A stretch of DNA of 10,667 bases, taken from the NCBI GenBank assembly GCA_026552835.1, contig JAPMTY010000054.1, positions 1 to 10,667 of the forward strand. The letters are read 5' to 3'. This stretch comes from Candidatus Methanoperedens sp. (GTDB lineage: Archaea; Halobacteriota; Methanosarcinia; Methanosarcinales; Methanoperedenaceae). Below, piece after piece: positions 1 through 5,299 of this stretch. The position numbers were made by a program, and so were the translations under genes. The notes under the pieces were generated by a model. It did no database searches. It had not been told where the DNA came from and was given only the letters and a program-made list of their open reading frames with translations. Within the stretch, counting starts at the first letter, position 1, and every line of letters begins with the position of its first letter.

Positions 1-70
1 GGTATAAAAAAGAATTGAATAAAGGATTAGCTCCTCATTTTTAACTTTTTATAAAATTATTATTTAGATG

Positions 71-110
71 AATATATATACCATAAAAAAAGAATAGAAA
101 TCCTGGTGAT
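71..110 (+). promoter_or_regulatory. TATA-like box and ribosome binding site of the 34-residue membrane peptide gene
   Basis: An AT-only run (AATATATATA, 71-80) looks like an archaeal TATA box. A GGTGAT Shine-Dalgarno match at 105-110 lies 6 bases before the ATG at 117. Together they support expression of the short gene that follows. The 70 bases to the left are AT-rich, with T tracts at 40-50, and may hold the end of a transcript from outside the window; no gene is visible there. Confidence 0.5.
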
Positions 111-116
111 TACAAA

Positions 117-221
117 ATGAAAGACATAAATTTTGAGAAAGACGATATTATTATCGGCTTACTTATAGTTATCATATTTTTGATAGTAATCCTTATCGGC
201 AGGATGTTCTACACTGTCTGA
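117..221 (+). CDS. Small single-span membrane peptide (34 aa), unknown function
   Basis: This is a very short reading frame starting at ATG 117 and ending at TGA 219-221. The first ten residues are charged (MKDINFEKDD). They are followed by an almost unbroken hydrophobic stretch rich in I, L and V (about residues 11-28), then a short tail with one Arg (GRMFYTV). This is the composition of a single transmembrane helix. The well-placed GGTGAT ribosome binding site and the upstream TATA-like run argue that it is a real gene and not chance. It ends only 10 bases from the convergent stop of the zinc-ribbon-like gene. I do not recognise a family. It could be a small regulatory or complex-stabilising membrane peptide, but nothing nearby indicates a partner. 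Confidence 0.5.
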   Translation: MKDINFEKDDIIIGLLIVIIFLIVILIGRMFYTV

Positions 222-231
222 AAGTAAAGAT

Positions 232-474
232 TTACTTTTCTGACATCACTTCTTTGATAACATCCTTGAGGCTATCTCTCAACTTGCTTTCAGGGTTTGA
301 GAGGTCGTCTGCAATTATATCAACAACAAGTTCCAAACCTCCAGGACTTGAGGTCAGGTAATCTCTTACAATTACATCCATGTTTTCGCAGCAGTCAACG
401 CATAGTTCGACGCCTTCTATCTCGGCATCGTTAACGGGTTCAAGAGCAGTATGGCAAAGGAAACATTCACTCAT
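232..474 (-). CDS. Small Cys-rich zinc-ribbon-like protein (80 aa), unknown function
   Basis: The protein has an N-terminal CxxC (C4, C7) and a second cysteine group (C25, C28, C29) about 18 residues later, a spacing typical of a small structural zinc knuckle or ribbon. The C-terminal half (about residues 35-80) is acidic, contains no cysteine and is probably helical. There is no signal peptide or membrane segment, so it is likely cytoplasmic. The ATG at 474 is supported by an AGGTGA ribosome binding site 4 bases upstream (479-484). It is convergent with the small membrane peptide gene and divergent from the four-span membrane gene at 582. I do not recognise the family. Metal binding and a protein- or nucleic-acid-contact role are inferred only from the cysteine pattern. 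Confidence 0.75.
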   Translation of the reverse strand: MSECFLCHTALEPVNDAEIEGVELCVDCCENMDVIVRDYLTSSPGGLELVVDIIADDLSNPESKLRDSLKDVIKEVMSEK

Positions 475-545
475 AATTTCACCTGCGTCGTTAATGAATC
501 TGACTTCTTATCAATGTTATGCATCGAAATACGGATAAACAGGGT

Positions 546-561
546 AATATTTAATCTTTAA
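546..561. promoter_or_regulatory. AT-rich TATA-like element in the divergent 475-581 intergenic region
   Basis: The sequence around 548-556 (TATTTAATC) lies about 27-34 bases before the ATG at 582. That is right for a leaderless or nearly leaderless transcript of the four-span membrane gene. The same AT block read on the other strand (GATTAAATATTA) could also serve the zinc-ribbon-like gene, about 75 bases from its start. Confidence 0.4.
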
Positions 562-581
562 GCCGCATATCTGGAAGCCAC

Positions 582-956
582 ATGGTAAAAGTAGAAGTCG
601 TGATGGATGAAAGGGCTCTCCTTGCGCAGCATATGCTGAACCTGAAGCTTATTAAATTCTCGTGGGCTTTATTTTTCATACTACTTGGAGGAAGCTGGAT
701 TCTCGGGAGTATGAATAAAATAAGCAATACCCAGGAATGGTCGCTCATATATGCAGGCGCAGGCGTGATTCTGCTATTGTTGAACCTTCTTAGGATTATC
801 TGGAAGCTCAATATCAGCAAGTTTACCATCGGGCTTGGCGCGCTGGGAGTGCTCTTTGGCGCAGCGAAATATTATGCGCTTCCCGATTTTTCGATATGGG
901 CTGCTGCGGTGCTGATAATCGGGATTTTCATGCTGTTTGAAGTGTTGAGGAAATAA
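582..956 (+). CDS. Integral membrane protein with about four transmembrane helices (124 aa), unknown function
   Basis: After a short charged N-terminus (about 22 residues) the protein shows four hydrophobic segments at roughly residues 23-44, 52-74, 81-100 and 103-122, separated by short loops. The first and second loops carry the few polar residues (KISNTQEW, KLNISK). The protein ends in a positively charged tail (LRK), suggesting a cytoplasmic C-terminus. There are no catalytic or ligand-binding motifs I can name. ATG 582 is chosen because a TATA-like element sits at leaderless distance. An in-frame ATG at 603 (residue 8) is an alternative and would not alter the membrane part. The gene is convergent with lysS and followed by a T7 tract. 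Confidence 0.75.
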   Translation: MVKVEVVMDERALLAQHMLNLKLIKFSWALFFILLGGSWILGSMNKISNTQEWSLIYAGAGVILLLLNLLRIIWKLNISKFTIGLGALGVLFGAAKYYALPDFSIWAAAVLIIGIFMLFEVLRK

Positions 957-973
957 CGCCAAAACAAATTGTC

Positions 974-980
974 TTTTTTT
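974..980 (+). terminator. T7 tract between convergent membrane-protein gene and lysS
   Basis: Seven consecutive T residues start 18 bases after the stop of the 582-956 gene and end inside the lysS stop codon. Such T tracts are the usual archaeal termination signal. I see no clear hairpin in front of it. Because the two genes converge with only 22 bases between them, transcription from the left must stop here to avoid running antisense into lysS. Confidence 0.45.
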
Positions 981-2487
981 AAAGGCTCGCCTCTTTAAAC
1001 CTCTTCACCATAAAATCCTTATCAAGCGACGCCAGGAAATGCCCCGCTCTTGGCCCTGACTTGAGCCCCAGAAGCGTCTGGTACACAGTCTCGAAAACCT
1101 TCTTACCGTCAAGTCCTGCTTCCTCAGCCACCTTATACATGTTATCATGGATTTCCTGCCCTGTCATACCCTGCTCAAACTCATCAGCAAGAATGGTAAG
1201 CGCAAGTTTCTGCTCTTTCGTGAAACTCTTAACCTGCGGCGGAATCGTTTCCTGTACTTTGAATTTCACAAACTCGGGCGCATACTTCAGGAGCCAGTTC
1301 CTTGCATTGTTCGCCCTCTGCCTGATTGCGGCAATATCCGATGTATCGTAATCAGTGCGCTTCAGAACAGTAAGCAGATAATCAAAACCCCGCTCGTCCG
1401 CAATTTGCACCGCCGTCACCATGTGTCTGAAAGGAATCTTGGAAGGTTCCGTTCCTTCCGTCTTCGAAAGCTGGTACGCTCTTTTATCCCCTTCCACCTG
1501 GTCATACTCATCAATAAGGTTGAGGAAAGCAAGTCCGGGGTCGAATTCAATATGTTTTTCGGGTTTTTGCCTGATAATCAGGTAGCGCAGGACCTCTGGC
1601 GGCACTATCTCAAGCATTTCATTTATCGAGATCGCAAGACCCGTGGAGGAGTGCATAGCGCCTTTGCCTTTTAGCATTATCCACTCATAGACTATCGGGT
1701 ACGGCGGCTCGTAATCGTATATTTCGTGGGCAATTCTCTTACCTGTATCGTATGAACCGCCTGCCGTGGCATGGTCTTTACCGAACGGCTCAACCGTTGT
1801 CCCGAATATCGGCCACCGCGCTGGCCAGTCAACGCGCCAGTTGAGTTTTCCGCCGCCTTTCATGGACACAGTACCCTGTGAACCGCATTTACAGACATAA
1901 TCGATTGTCTCTTTTTCAATGTCAAACCCTGTCACTTTCGTCGTGCTAAGCCGTCCGCATTCATTGCATATGGGATTGAACGGGCTCCAGTCGGGTTCAA
2001 GTTCACGCCCTGAAACTTCGGTGAGGATTCGGGCAATGGCATCCCTGTTTAGCAGGGCTTTTTTTATCGCTTCAACGTATTTACCCTCTTTATAGAGTTC
2101 ATCAGCCCTGTAAACCTGCGGCTTGATGCCCAGAGAATGCAGCGCATCAATGAAAGGGAGAAGGAAATGTTCGGAATAACTTTTATGACCGCCGCAGGGG
2201 CACGGGATCTCGGAAAGCGGCTTTCCCACATGGGCTTCGTAATCTTTTGAAAGGAAAGGATAGACTTTACGGAGGGGGTCAAGCGTGTCTCCGATATAGA
2301 TAAGCCGCACATCGGCGCCCTTGTCCGAAAGCGCCCTGTAAACCGCATCTGCCGTGACCACTTCTCTCATATTGCCAATATGGATGGGCCCCGAAGGTGT
2401 GATGCCTGAGGCTACTGTATGTTTTTTTCCCCGTGCAAGTACATTTTCTGCTATAACATCTGCCCAGTGTATTGTCTCGTCGCTCAT
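979..2487 (-). CDS. lysS: Lysyl-tRNA synthetase, class I (archaeal type)
   Basis: Charges tRNA-Lys with lysine using ATP in the cytoplasm. The 502-residue length and motifs match class I LysRS, the form found in most archaea and some bacteria, unrelated in fold to the common class II enzyme. The nucleotide-binding signature (PSGPIHIGN) is at residues 31-39, and the KMSKS-equivalent loop ([11 protein letters not shown]) is at about 273-283. Two metal-binding groups are visible: CPCGGH at 96-101, and CNEC at 174-177 paired with CKC at 199-201. The alpha-helical anticodon-binding cage would be the C-terminal ~170 residues. ATG 2485-2487 is supported by a GAGGTG ribosome binding site at 2495-2500. 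It is divergent from coaD, and its upstream region carries a perfect dyad that may be an operator. Confidence 0.96.
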   Translation of the reverse strand: MSDETIHWADVIAENVLARGKKHTVASGITPSGPIHIGNMREVVTADAVYRALSDKGADVRLIYIGDTLDPLRKVYPFLSKDYEAHVGKPLSEIPCPCGGHKSYSEHFLLPFIDALHSLGIKPQVYRADELYKEGKYVEAIKKALLNRDAIARILTEVSGRELEPDWSPFNPICNECGRLSTTKVTGFDIEKETIDYVCKCGSQGTVSMKGGGKLNWRVDWPARWPIFGTTVEPFGKDHATAGGSYDTGKRIAHEIYDYEPPYPIVYEWIMLKGKGAMHSSTGLAISINEMLEIVPPEVLRYLIIRQKPEKHIEFDPGLAFLNLIDEYDQVEGDKRAYQLSKTEGTEPSKIPFRHMVTAVQIADERGFDYLLTVLKRTDYDTSDIAAIRQRANNARNWLLKYAPEFVKFKVQETIPPQVKSFTKEQKLALTILADEFEQGMTGQEIHDNMYKVAEEAGLDGKKVFETVYQTLLGLKSGPRAGHFLASLDKDFMVKRFKEASL

Positions 2488-2515
2488 AAACCGACACCTC
2501 GCTTTATGCGGTGTT

Positions 2516-2536
2516 CAGGTATGCTTTGCATACCTG
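2516..2536. promoter_or_regulatory. Perfect 9-bp-arm inverted repeat upstream of lysS
   Basis: CAGGTATGC, a TTT spacer, and GCATACCTG form a perfect 21-base dyad. A TATA-like sequence for lysS (ATAAATATC on the minus strand, within 2541-2554) would place the lysS transcription start close to 2520. The dyad would then cover the initiation region, a classic site for an archaeal repressor. A hairpin at the very 5' end of the lysS mRNA is an alternative reading. Confidence 0.45.
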
Positions 2537-2540
2537 TCGC

Positions 2541-2554
2541 ATGATATTTATCAT
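2541..2554. promoter_or_regulatory. Palindromic TATA-like element of lysS
   Basis: ATGATA-TT-TATCAT is a perfect 14-base palindrome. It includes the best TATA-like match for lysS and lies 4 bases from the neighbouring 21-base dyad. Being AT-rich, it may simply be a symmetric TATA box. Its closeness to the larger dyad makes a two-site operator possible. Confidence 0.4.
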
Positions 2555-2570
2555 ACCCCCTAAAATCGCG

Positions 2571-2595
2571 TAAGAGATATTAAAAGATACTCTTA
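2571..2595 (+). promoter_or_regulatory. Putative coaD promoter with flanking TAAGAG/CTCTTA inverted repeat
   Basis: ATATTAAAAG (2577-2586) is a TATA-like box about 40 bases before the coaD ATG at 2621, giving a predicted leader of roughly 10 bases. It is enclosed by TAAGAG (2571-2576) and CTCTTA (2590-2595), a 6-bp inverted repeat that could be a regulator site. There is no Shine-Dalgarno sequence before the ATG, which fits a short-leader transcript. Confidence 0.4.
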
Positions 2596-2620
2596 TCGTT
2601 TGCCAGTTCAATTTGCGAAT

Positions 2621-3085
2621 ATGGCGCGTGTAGCAGTCGGAGGGACTTTTGACCCACTTCATGACGGTCATAAAGCCCTGTTGATGAAAGCTGTTGAATT
2701 GAGCCGCGGTGGTGAGTTACTCGTCGGGCTGACCTCGGATTCATTGGCAAGGAACAAGGTTCATGAAGTAGCTGATTACCAGTCGCGCTATGATGAAGTC
2801 ATGCGATTTATCCAAAAGCAGGGGATAGCTCCTGTAATTGTGAGGCTTGATGACCCGTTCGGCCCGACAATACGTGATGATTTTGATTATCTTGTTGTAT
2901 CCCCGGAGACGCACCCTATAGGATTGAAGATAAACAAGATACGCGGGGAGAAAAAATTGGGGCTAATAGAAATCGTGCTGGTGGATTATGTTCTTGCGGA
3001 TGATGGTTTACCGATATCCAGCACGCGCATCAAGAGAGGGGAGATTGATGAGCACGGGCGGGTTCTGAAAATAGGTCAAAATTAG
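2621..3085 (+). CDS. coaD: Phosphopantetheine adenylyltransferase, archaeal type
   Basis: Transfers the adenylyl group of ATP to 4'-phosphopantetheine, giving dephospho-CoA, the penultimate step of coenzyme A synthesis. It belongs to the nucleotidyltransferase alpha/beta-phosphodiesterase superfamily. The HxGH signature (GGTFDPLHDGHKALL) lies at about residues 7-21 and the second nucleotide-binding motif (ISSTRIKRGEI) near residue 134. The 154-residue length suits the archaeal/eukaryotic-type single-domain enzyme. A TTG at 2600 would add seven residues (MPVQFAN). ATG 2621 is preferred because the protein then begins MARVAVGGTF, right at the first beta strand, and matches the predicted short leader. 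There is no direct operon partner; the gene is divergent from lysS and precedes the accessory patch. Confidence 0.93.
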   Translation: MARVAVGGTFDPLHDGHKALLMKAVELSRGGELLVGLTSDSLARNKVHEVADYQSRYDEVMRFIQKQGIAPVIVRLDDPFGPTIRDDFDYLVVSPETHPIGLKINKIRGEKKLGLIEIVLVDYVLADDGLPISSTRIKRGEIDEHGRVLKIGQN

Positions 3086-3093
3086 AAACCAGA

Positions 3094-3104
3094 TCTCTTT
3101 TTAT
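3094..3104 (+). terminator. T-rich terminator of coaD
   Basis: A CTCTTTTTAT run starts 10 bases after the coaD stop. T-rich runs of this kind mark transcript ends in archaea. No strong hairpin is visible. Confidence 0.4.
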
Positions 3105-3233
3105 ACAATCCATAATTTTAACCCTGCTGAAATTTACATTTTATGAATTATAGTTATAATATTTGAAGATTGACAAAATATTCCCCTCCGCCGCGCCGGG
3201 GCATCGTCAGGTGCAGGATGACTCACTCACATT

Positions 3234-3290
3234 GATAGGATGGGGTTTTTCCTTGCAGACTTTAAGACGTGCCGCTTCCGGTCAGGGCGC
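3234..3290 (+). repeat. GC-rich repeat block, copy 1
   Basis: This ~57-base block begins GATAGGATGGGGTTTTT and shares with positions 4407-4461 an identical 19-base core, AGACGTGCCGCTTCCGGTC (3265-3283 here), followed by A/G and GGGCGC. The outer parts also align, with a few substitutions and a short gap. The two copies are 1.17 kb apart in the same orientation. Confidence 0.7.
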
Positions 3291-3376
3291 GGCGGGGGGT
3301 GGCGGGGCGACTGATGTGTGGGGCGGCGGGTGTGATGGTGACTGAGGGATTATGATTATTAAGGATCACCGAATAG

Positions 3377-3407
3377 TATATTACATATAGGTACCTATAG
3401 TAATATA
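3377..3407. promoter_or_regulatory. Operator-like palindrome over the toxin-antitoxin promoter
   Basis: TATATTAC (3377-3384) and GTAATATA (3400-3407) are perfect reverse complements enclosing a perfect 14-base palindrome TATAGGTACCTATA (3386-3399); only one extra A (3385) breaks overall symmetry. The antitoxin ATG is at 3409, so the transcript must start at or very near the ATG and the dyad covers the TATA/initiation region. This is where autorepression by a ribbon-helix-helix antitoxin, alone or with its toxin, would act. Confidence 0.7.
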
Positions 3408-3408
3408 T

Positions 3409-3645
3409 ATGACAGCCACCACAACGATATGTTTAGACCCGAAGGTAAAGGATAAACTTACTTCTCTAAAATATCATTCTCGCGAATCGTATAGTTCAGT
3501 TATAGAAAGATTGACGAATCTGGCAATAGATGAAGAACCGCTCAGCGATGAGGCGATAAAGGGTATAGAAGAAGCTCTTGAAGACATAAAACACGGACGC
3601 CTGCATTCCGAAGAAGAGATCCTGAAAGAATTTGACCTGAAATGA
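3409..3645 (+). CDS. RelB-like ribbon-helix-helix antitoxin
   Basis: This 78-residue protein most likely neutralises the RelE-type toxin encoded next to it and represses their shared promoter. The N-terminus (TATTTICLDPKVKDKLTSLK) has the short beta strand followed by an amphipathic helix of a ribbon-helix-helix DNA-binding fold. A second helix follows at about residues 27-40 (SYSSVIERLTNLA). The acidic C-terminal part (about 42-78, ending KEFDLK) is the expected toxin-wrapping tail. The start lies two bases after a long palindrome, implying a leaderless transcript. The last codons overlap the toxin start (ATGA), so the two genes are translationally coupled. Family assignment rests on fold pattern and context. 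Confidence 0.82.
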   Translation: MTATTTICLDPKVKDKLTSLKYHSRESYSSVIERLTNLAIDEEPLSDEAIKGIEEALEDIKHGRLHSEEEILKEFDLK

Positions 3646-3908
3646 GCTATAAGGTCGAATATACTTCAAAAGCAAGAAAGGATCTCAAAAAGTTACTTCT
3701 GGAAATTTCACAGAGCATAATCCGGTCAATCAACAGCATTAAAGACGATCCTTTTCCTCATGTAAAAAAGATAAAAGGGACACAAAAGAATCCTCTATAT
3801 ACTCACCGTGTTGGTGAATATCGGACTATCCTTTACATAGAACATGAGCGTTTGCTCATCCTGGTGATAGAAGCAGGTCACAGGAAAAAGATATACCGGA
3901 AATATTGA
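3642..3908 (+). CDS. relE: RelE/ParE-family toxin
   Basis: A predicted RelE-type mRNA interferase that cleaves mRNA on the ribosome, or a close ParE-like relative. The 88-residue length and the pattern fit: N-terminal strand and helix (YKVEYTSKARKDLKKL), a central loop with conserved Pro-His (DPFPHVKKIKG), then HRVGEYRTILYI, followed by two C-terminal strands ending AGHRKKIYRKY. The conserved basic and aromatic residues (R in HRVGEYR, H and R in the tail) are those expected of an active RelE surface. It overlaps the antitoxin by four bases. No deletion or stop is present, so the pair appears functional. Which substrate it acts on cannot be decided from sequence. Confidence 0.88.
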   Translation: MSYKVEYTSKARKDLKKLLLEISQSIIRSINSIKDDPFPHVKKIKGTQKNPLYTHRVGEYRTILYIEHERLLILVIEAGHRKKIYRKY

Positions 3909-3980
3909 GAATATAAAAATATGGAATTCTCGCCCTCGCATGCTTGCATTCGCGTCATCTGTGCGCCGTGTTCTGTTGCA

Positions 3981-4081
3981 GGCGCCACATATTCATCACT
4001 TTTAAAATATTAAATCCCCGGCGCCGATAGGCTCCCGATACAGCCGCAAGGTCTACGAAACTCTGCGGATTTGTTCAAAAT
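3981..4081. repeat. Direct repeat copy A (~101 bp)
   Basis: Aligns without gaps to 4200-4300. By hand count about 79 of 101 positions agree. The strongest blocks are TATTAAATCC, GGCGCC, CCCGATACAGCC and the last 16 bases, CGGATTTGTTCAAAAT. The GGCGCC palindrome appears twice in this copy. The copies begin 219 bases apart. Confidence 0.8.
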
Positions 4082-4119
4082 GGGACTGTAAAATAGTTTG
4101 GTTTTTCACGAAAAATATT

Positions 4120-4182
4120 AGCCTCAGAGGCGCAGAGAACACAGAGAAATAATAACTCTGCGACCTCCGTGTCTCGGTGGCT
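4120..4182. repeat. Imperfect palindromic repeat element (GCAGAG/CTCTGCG type)
   Basis: Two 27-base arms (4120-4146 and 4156-4182) are inverted copies agreeing at about 19 of 27 positions, separated by the 9-base spacer AAATAATAA. The arms are built from quasi-periodic G-A-G/C-A-G units (CAGAGG, GCAGAG, CACAGAG). Elements of this general look are familiar as dispersed palindromic repeats in methanogen and other genomes and often generate false small proteins. A fold-back RNA or DNA hairpin is likely. Confidence 0.65.
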
Positions 4183-4199
4183 TCCCAGCGTTTTTCTAC

Positions 4200-4300
4200 T
4201 GCGCCAAATATTTATAACTTTATAATTATTAAATCCGTGGCGCCAATGTGTTCCCGATACAGCCACAAAGTAAATGAGATACGGCGGATTTGTTCAAAAT
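4200..4300. repeat. Direct repeat copy B (~101 bp)
   Basis: Second copy of the repeat at 3981-4081, same orientation, with substitutions but no gaps. Together the copies flank the palindromic element 4120-4182. It begins directly after a T5 tract (4191-4195) and ends where AAC-rich, non-repeated sequence begins. Confidence 0.8.
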
Positions 4301-4357
4301 CAACAACGAACGAACTCGTACGAACTCTGATTAAAAGATGAAATCTCCGGCGCGCCG

Positions 4358-4618
4358 ATGCCGGAGCAGCAAATTCCATTAGAGCCCGAACTCCCGAAGC
4401 CCGCTCGATGGGATGGGCTTTTTTTTGCGGAGGGGAGACGTGCCGCTTCCGGTCGGGGCGCCTTCGTTCTGCCACCACTCGCCGAACAGCGCCGCATCGT
4501 CGCCAGAGTTGACCAGCTCATGTCCCTCTGCGATAAGCTCGAAGCCGGACTCCTGCGCTCGCAGGCGGACAGCGAGAGGTTGATGGAAGCGGTTGTGGGG
4601 AGGATGCTGGCTGGGTAG
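4358..4618 (+). pseudogene. Remnant of type I restriction specificity subunit (HsdS), C-terminal conserved region
   Basis: An 86-codon open frame whose last ~50 codons (from 4466) read VLPPLAEQRRIVARVDQLM, then LCDKLEAGL and a helical tail. This is the C-terminal conserved region of HsdS: the PPLAEQ motif and the long coiled-coil helix that spaces the two DNA-recognition domains and holds HsdM. A functional HsdS is about 400 residues, so both target-recognition domains are missing. The first ~17 codons (EQQIPLEPELPKP) loosely resemble the linker before a second recognition domain. Between the two parts sits a copy of the GC-rich repeat block encoding FFAEGRRAASGRGA. No hsdM or hsdR is nearby. 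It is a decayed, internally deleted or fused gene and cannot confer DNA specificity. Confidence 0.8.
4407..4461 (+). repeat. GC-rich repeat block, copy 2, inside the HsdS remnant
   Basis: Second copy of the block at 3234-3290. The 19-base core AGACGTGCCGCTTCCGGTC lies at 4436-4454. Here the block is in frame between the upstream linker-like codons and the PPLAEQ motif of the HsdS remnant, placing it exactly at the junction of the rearranged gene. Confidence 0.7.
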
Positions 4619-4642
4619 CACTTTTGCAACAGACTGATTTAT

Positions 4643-4653
4643 CTATTATAAAT
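4643..4653 (+). promoter_or_regulatory. TATA-like box of the VapBC-like pair
   Basis: TATTATAAATG lies about 27-35 bases before the ATG at 4679, fitting a leaderless or very short-leader transcript. The ATG has no Shine-Dalgarno sequence in front of it. Confidence 0.4.
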
Positions 4654-4678
4654 GAAATAATCTAGTTAAGTGAAATAA

Positions 4679-4852
4679 ATGGTTGTTGACATAAAGGAAG
4701 CATATAATCTCATGGAGTTTCTGAAGAAATTAAAACCAGAAACTGGTGTGAATGTAGCCCGGCAAATGGTTGGAAAATTCAAAGGAATCATCCCTGAAGG
4801 CGGAAGTAGCGTGGATTTTTTAAAGAAAGTTCGTGAAAGTCAATATGACTAA
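4679..4852 (+). CDS. VapB-like antitoxin of a PIN toxin pair (57 aa)
   Basis: A 57-residue protein encoded immediately before and overlapping (8 bases) a PIN-domain gene, the standard arrangement of archaeal VapBC pairs. The N-terminal half (VVDIKEAYNLMEFLKKLKP) is probably helical. The C-terminal half (GKFKGIIPEGGSSVDFLKKVRES) resembles the toxin-binding tail of short archaeal antitoxins, where a G-x-IP-x-G turn precedes a final helix. No ribbon-helix-helix, AbrB or other DNA-binding motif is obvious, so it may be a trimmed antitoxin. It starts 60 bases after the HsdS remnant. Assignment depends mostly on position, length and overlap. Confidence 0.7.
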   Translation: MVVDIKEAYNLMEFLKKLKPETGVNVARQMVGKFKGIIPEGGSSVDFLKKVRESQYD

Positions 4853-5296
4853 AATTTACATCGATACGAATATTTTTTTTAATGTCTGGAATGAAGAGAT
4901 AGACCAAAAGAGTGGAAAAGAACTCTGGAGAAGTTCCAGGGATCTACTCGAAAAAATCGAAAGAAACGAATTTGAGGCAATAACCTCAATTACTACAATA
5001 ATGGAAATAGTCCATGTTTTCAGGGTAAGGGGCAAGGATTATAACGAAGCTATAGAAGATGTCAAGAGACTGAATGTCAGTATTAATGCACCGGACTCCT
5101 GGGTTATGATCAAAGCGCTGGAATACCAGAGATGGAATATGAATTAGATCCTTATGATTCGATAGCTTTTGCAATTGCCCAAACTGCCGGATGTGAGATT
5201 TTCGTTACAAGGGATGAAAAAATCATAAAGAACATAAGATCGAAAATGCGCGGCGCAAGGCCAGAAGAAATTTTGGAACGAACATCCGATAAATGA
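4845..5296 (+). pseudogene. PIN-domain (VapC-like) toxin, interrupted by one frameshift
   Basis: The intact family cleaves RNA with a metal site formed by conserved acidic residues. The first frame (4845-5147) gives YIDTNIF with Asp7 and ITTIMEIVH with Glu54, then ends at TAG 5145-5147. The remaining PIN motifs continue in the -1 frame from about 5132 to TGA 5294-5296: ELDPYDSIAFAIAQ and IFVTRDEKIIK, which carry the third and fourth acidic residues. Joining the frames gives about 150 residues, normal for the family. The break lies around CAGAGATGG (5127-5135). No slippery heptamer is apparent, so a one-base deletion, a real mutation or a sequencing error, is likelier than programmed frameshifting. 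ATG 4845 is preferred over the GTG at 4833 because the protein then starts MTKIYIDTN. As written, the toxin lacks half its active site. Confidence 0.75.
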
Positions 5297-5299
5297 TAA

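Larger units (their letters stand above)
3086..3376. other. Non-coding stretch with an abrupt GC-rich insert (about 3181-3345)
   Basis: The first ~90 bases are AT-rich. At about 3181 composition switches sharply to GC-rich sequence with G runs, then returns to AT-rich sequence by about 3350. The GC-rich part contains one copy of a repeat block also found in the HsdS remnant. A 60-codon TTG-initiated frame crosses it, but it has low-complexity Gly-rich composition and no ribosome binding site, so I do not call it a gene. The stretch is best read as the scar of inserted foreign DNA. Confidence 0.5.
3909..4357. other. 449-base intergenic stretch made mainly of repeats
   Basis: There is no credible gene. 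It contains two ~101-base direct repeats (3981-4081, 4200-4300) bracketing an imperfect palindromic element (4120-4182). A shorter CCGGCGCGCCGATGCC segment at about 4348 resembles the middle of the direct repeats (CCGGCGCCGATAGG). Frames on the minus strand through this region are unsupported by start or ribosome binding site. Confidence 0.6.

Noticed and set aside
2600..2620. TTG start for coaD seven codons upstream
   Set aside because: It is too close to the predicted promoter for a leader; the ATG at 2621 begins directly before the family's first beta strand.
3163..3345. 60-codon TTG-initiated frame in the GC-rich insert
   Set aside because: Gly/Ala-rich low-complexity end, no ribosome binding site, and it crosses a repeat block; it looks like a by-product of GC-rich repeat DNA.
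4075..4266. 63-codon minus-strand frame across the repeats
   Set aside because: It is composed of direct repeat B and the palindromic element read through; no ribosome binding site or family signal supports it.
3909..4357. CRISPR array in the repeat-rich intergenic stretch
   Set aside because: Only two long diverged copies 219 bases apart are present, with no regular 25-40-base repeats and spacers and no cas genes.
4358..4618. Functional small HsdS-like protein
   Set aside because: It lacks both target-recognition domains, no hsdM/hsdR is nearby, and it contains the repeat block at the join; a remnant is more likely.
5125..5150. Programmed -1 frameshift in the PIN toxin gene
   Set aside because: No X-XXY-YYZ slippery heptamer is present around CAGAGATGG and no clear downstream structure; a plain indel is simpler.
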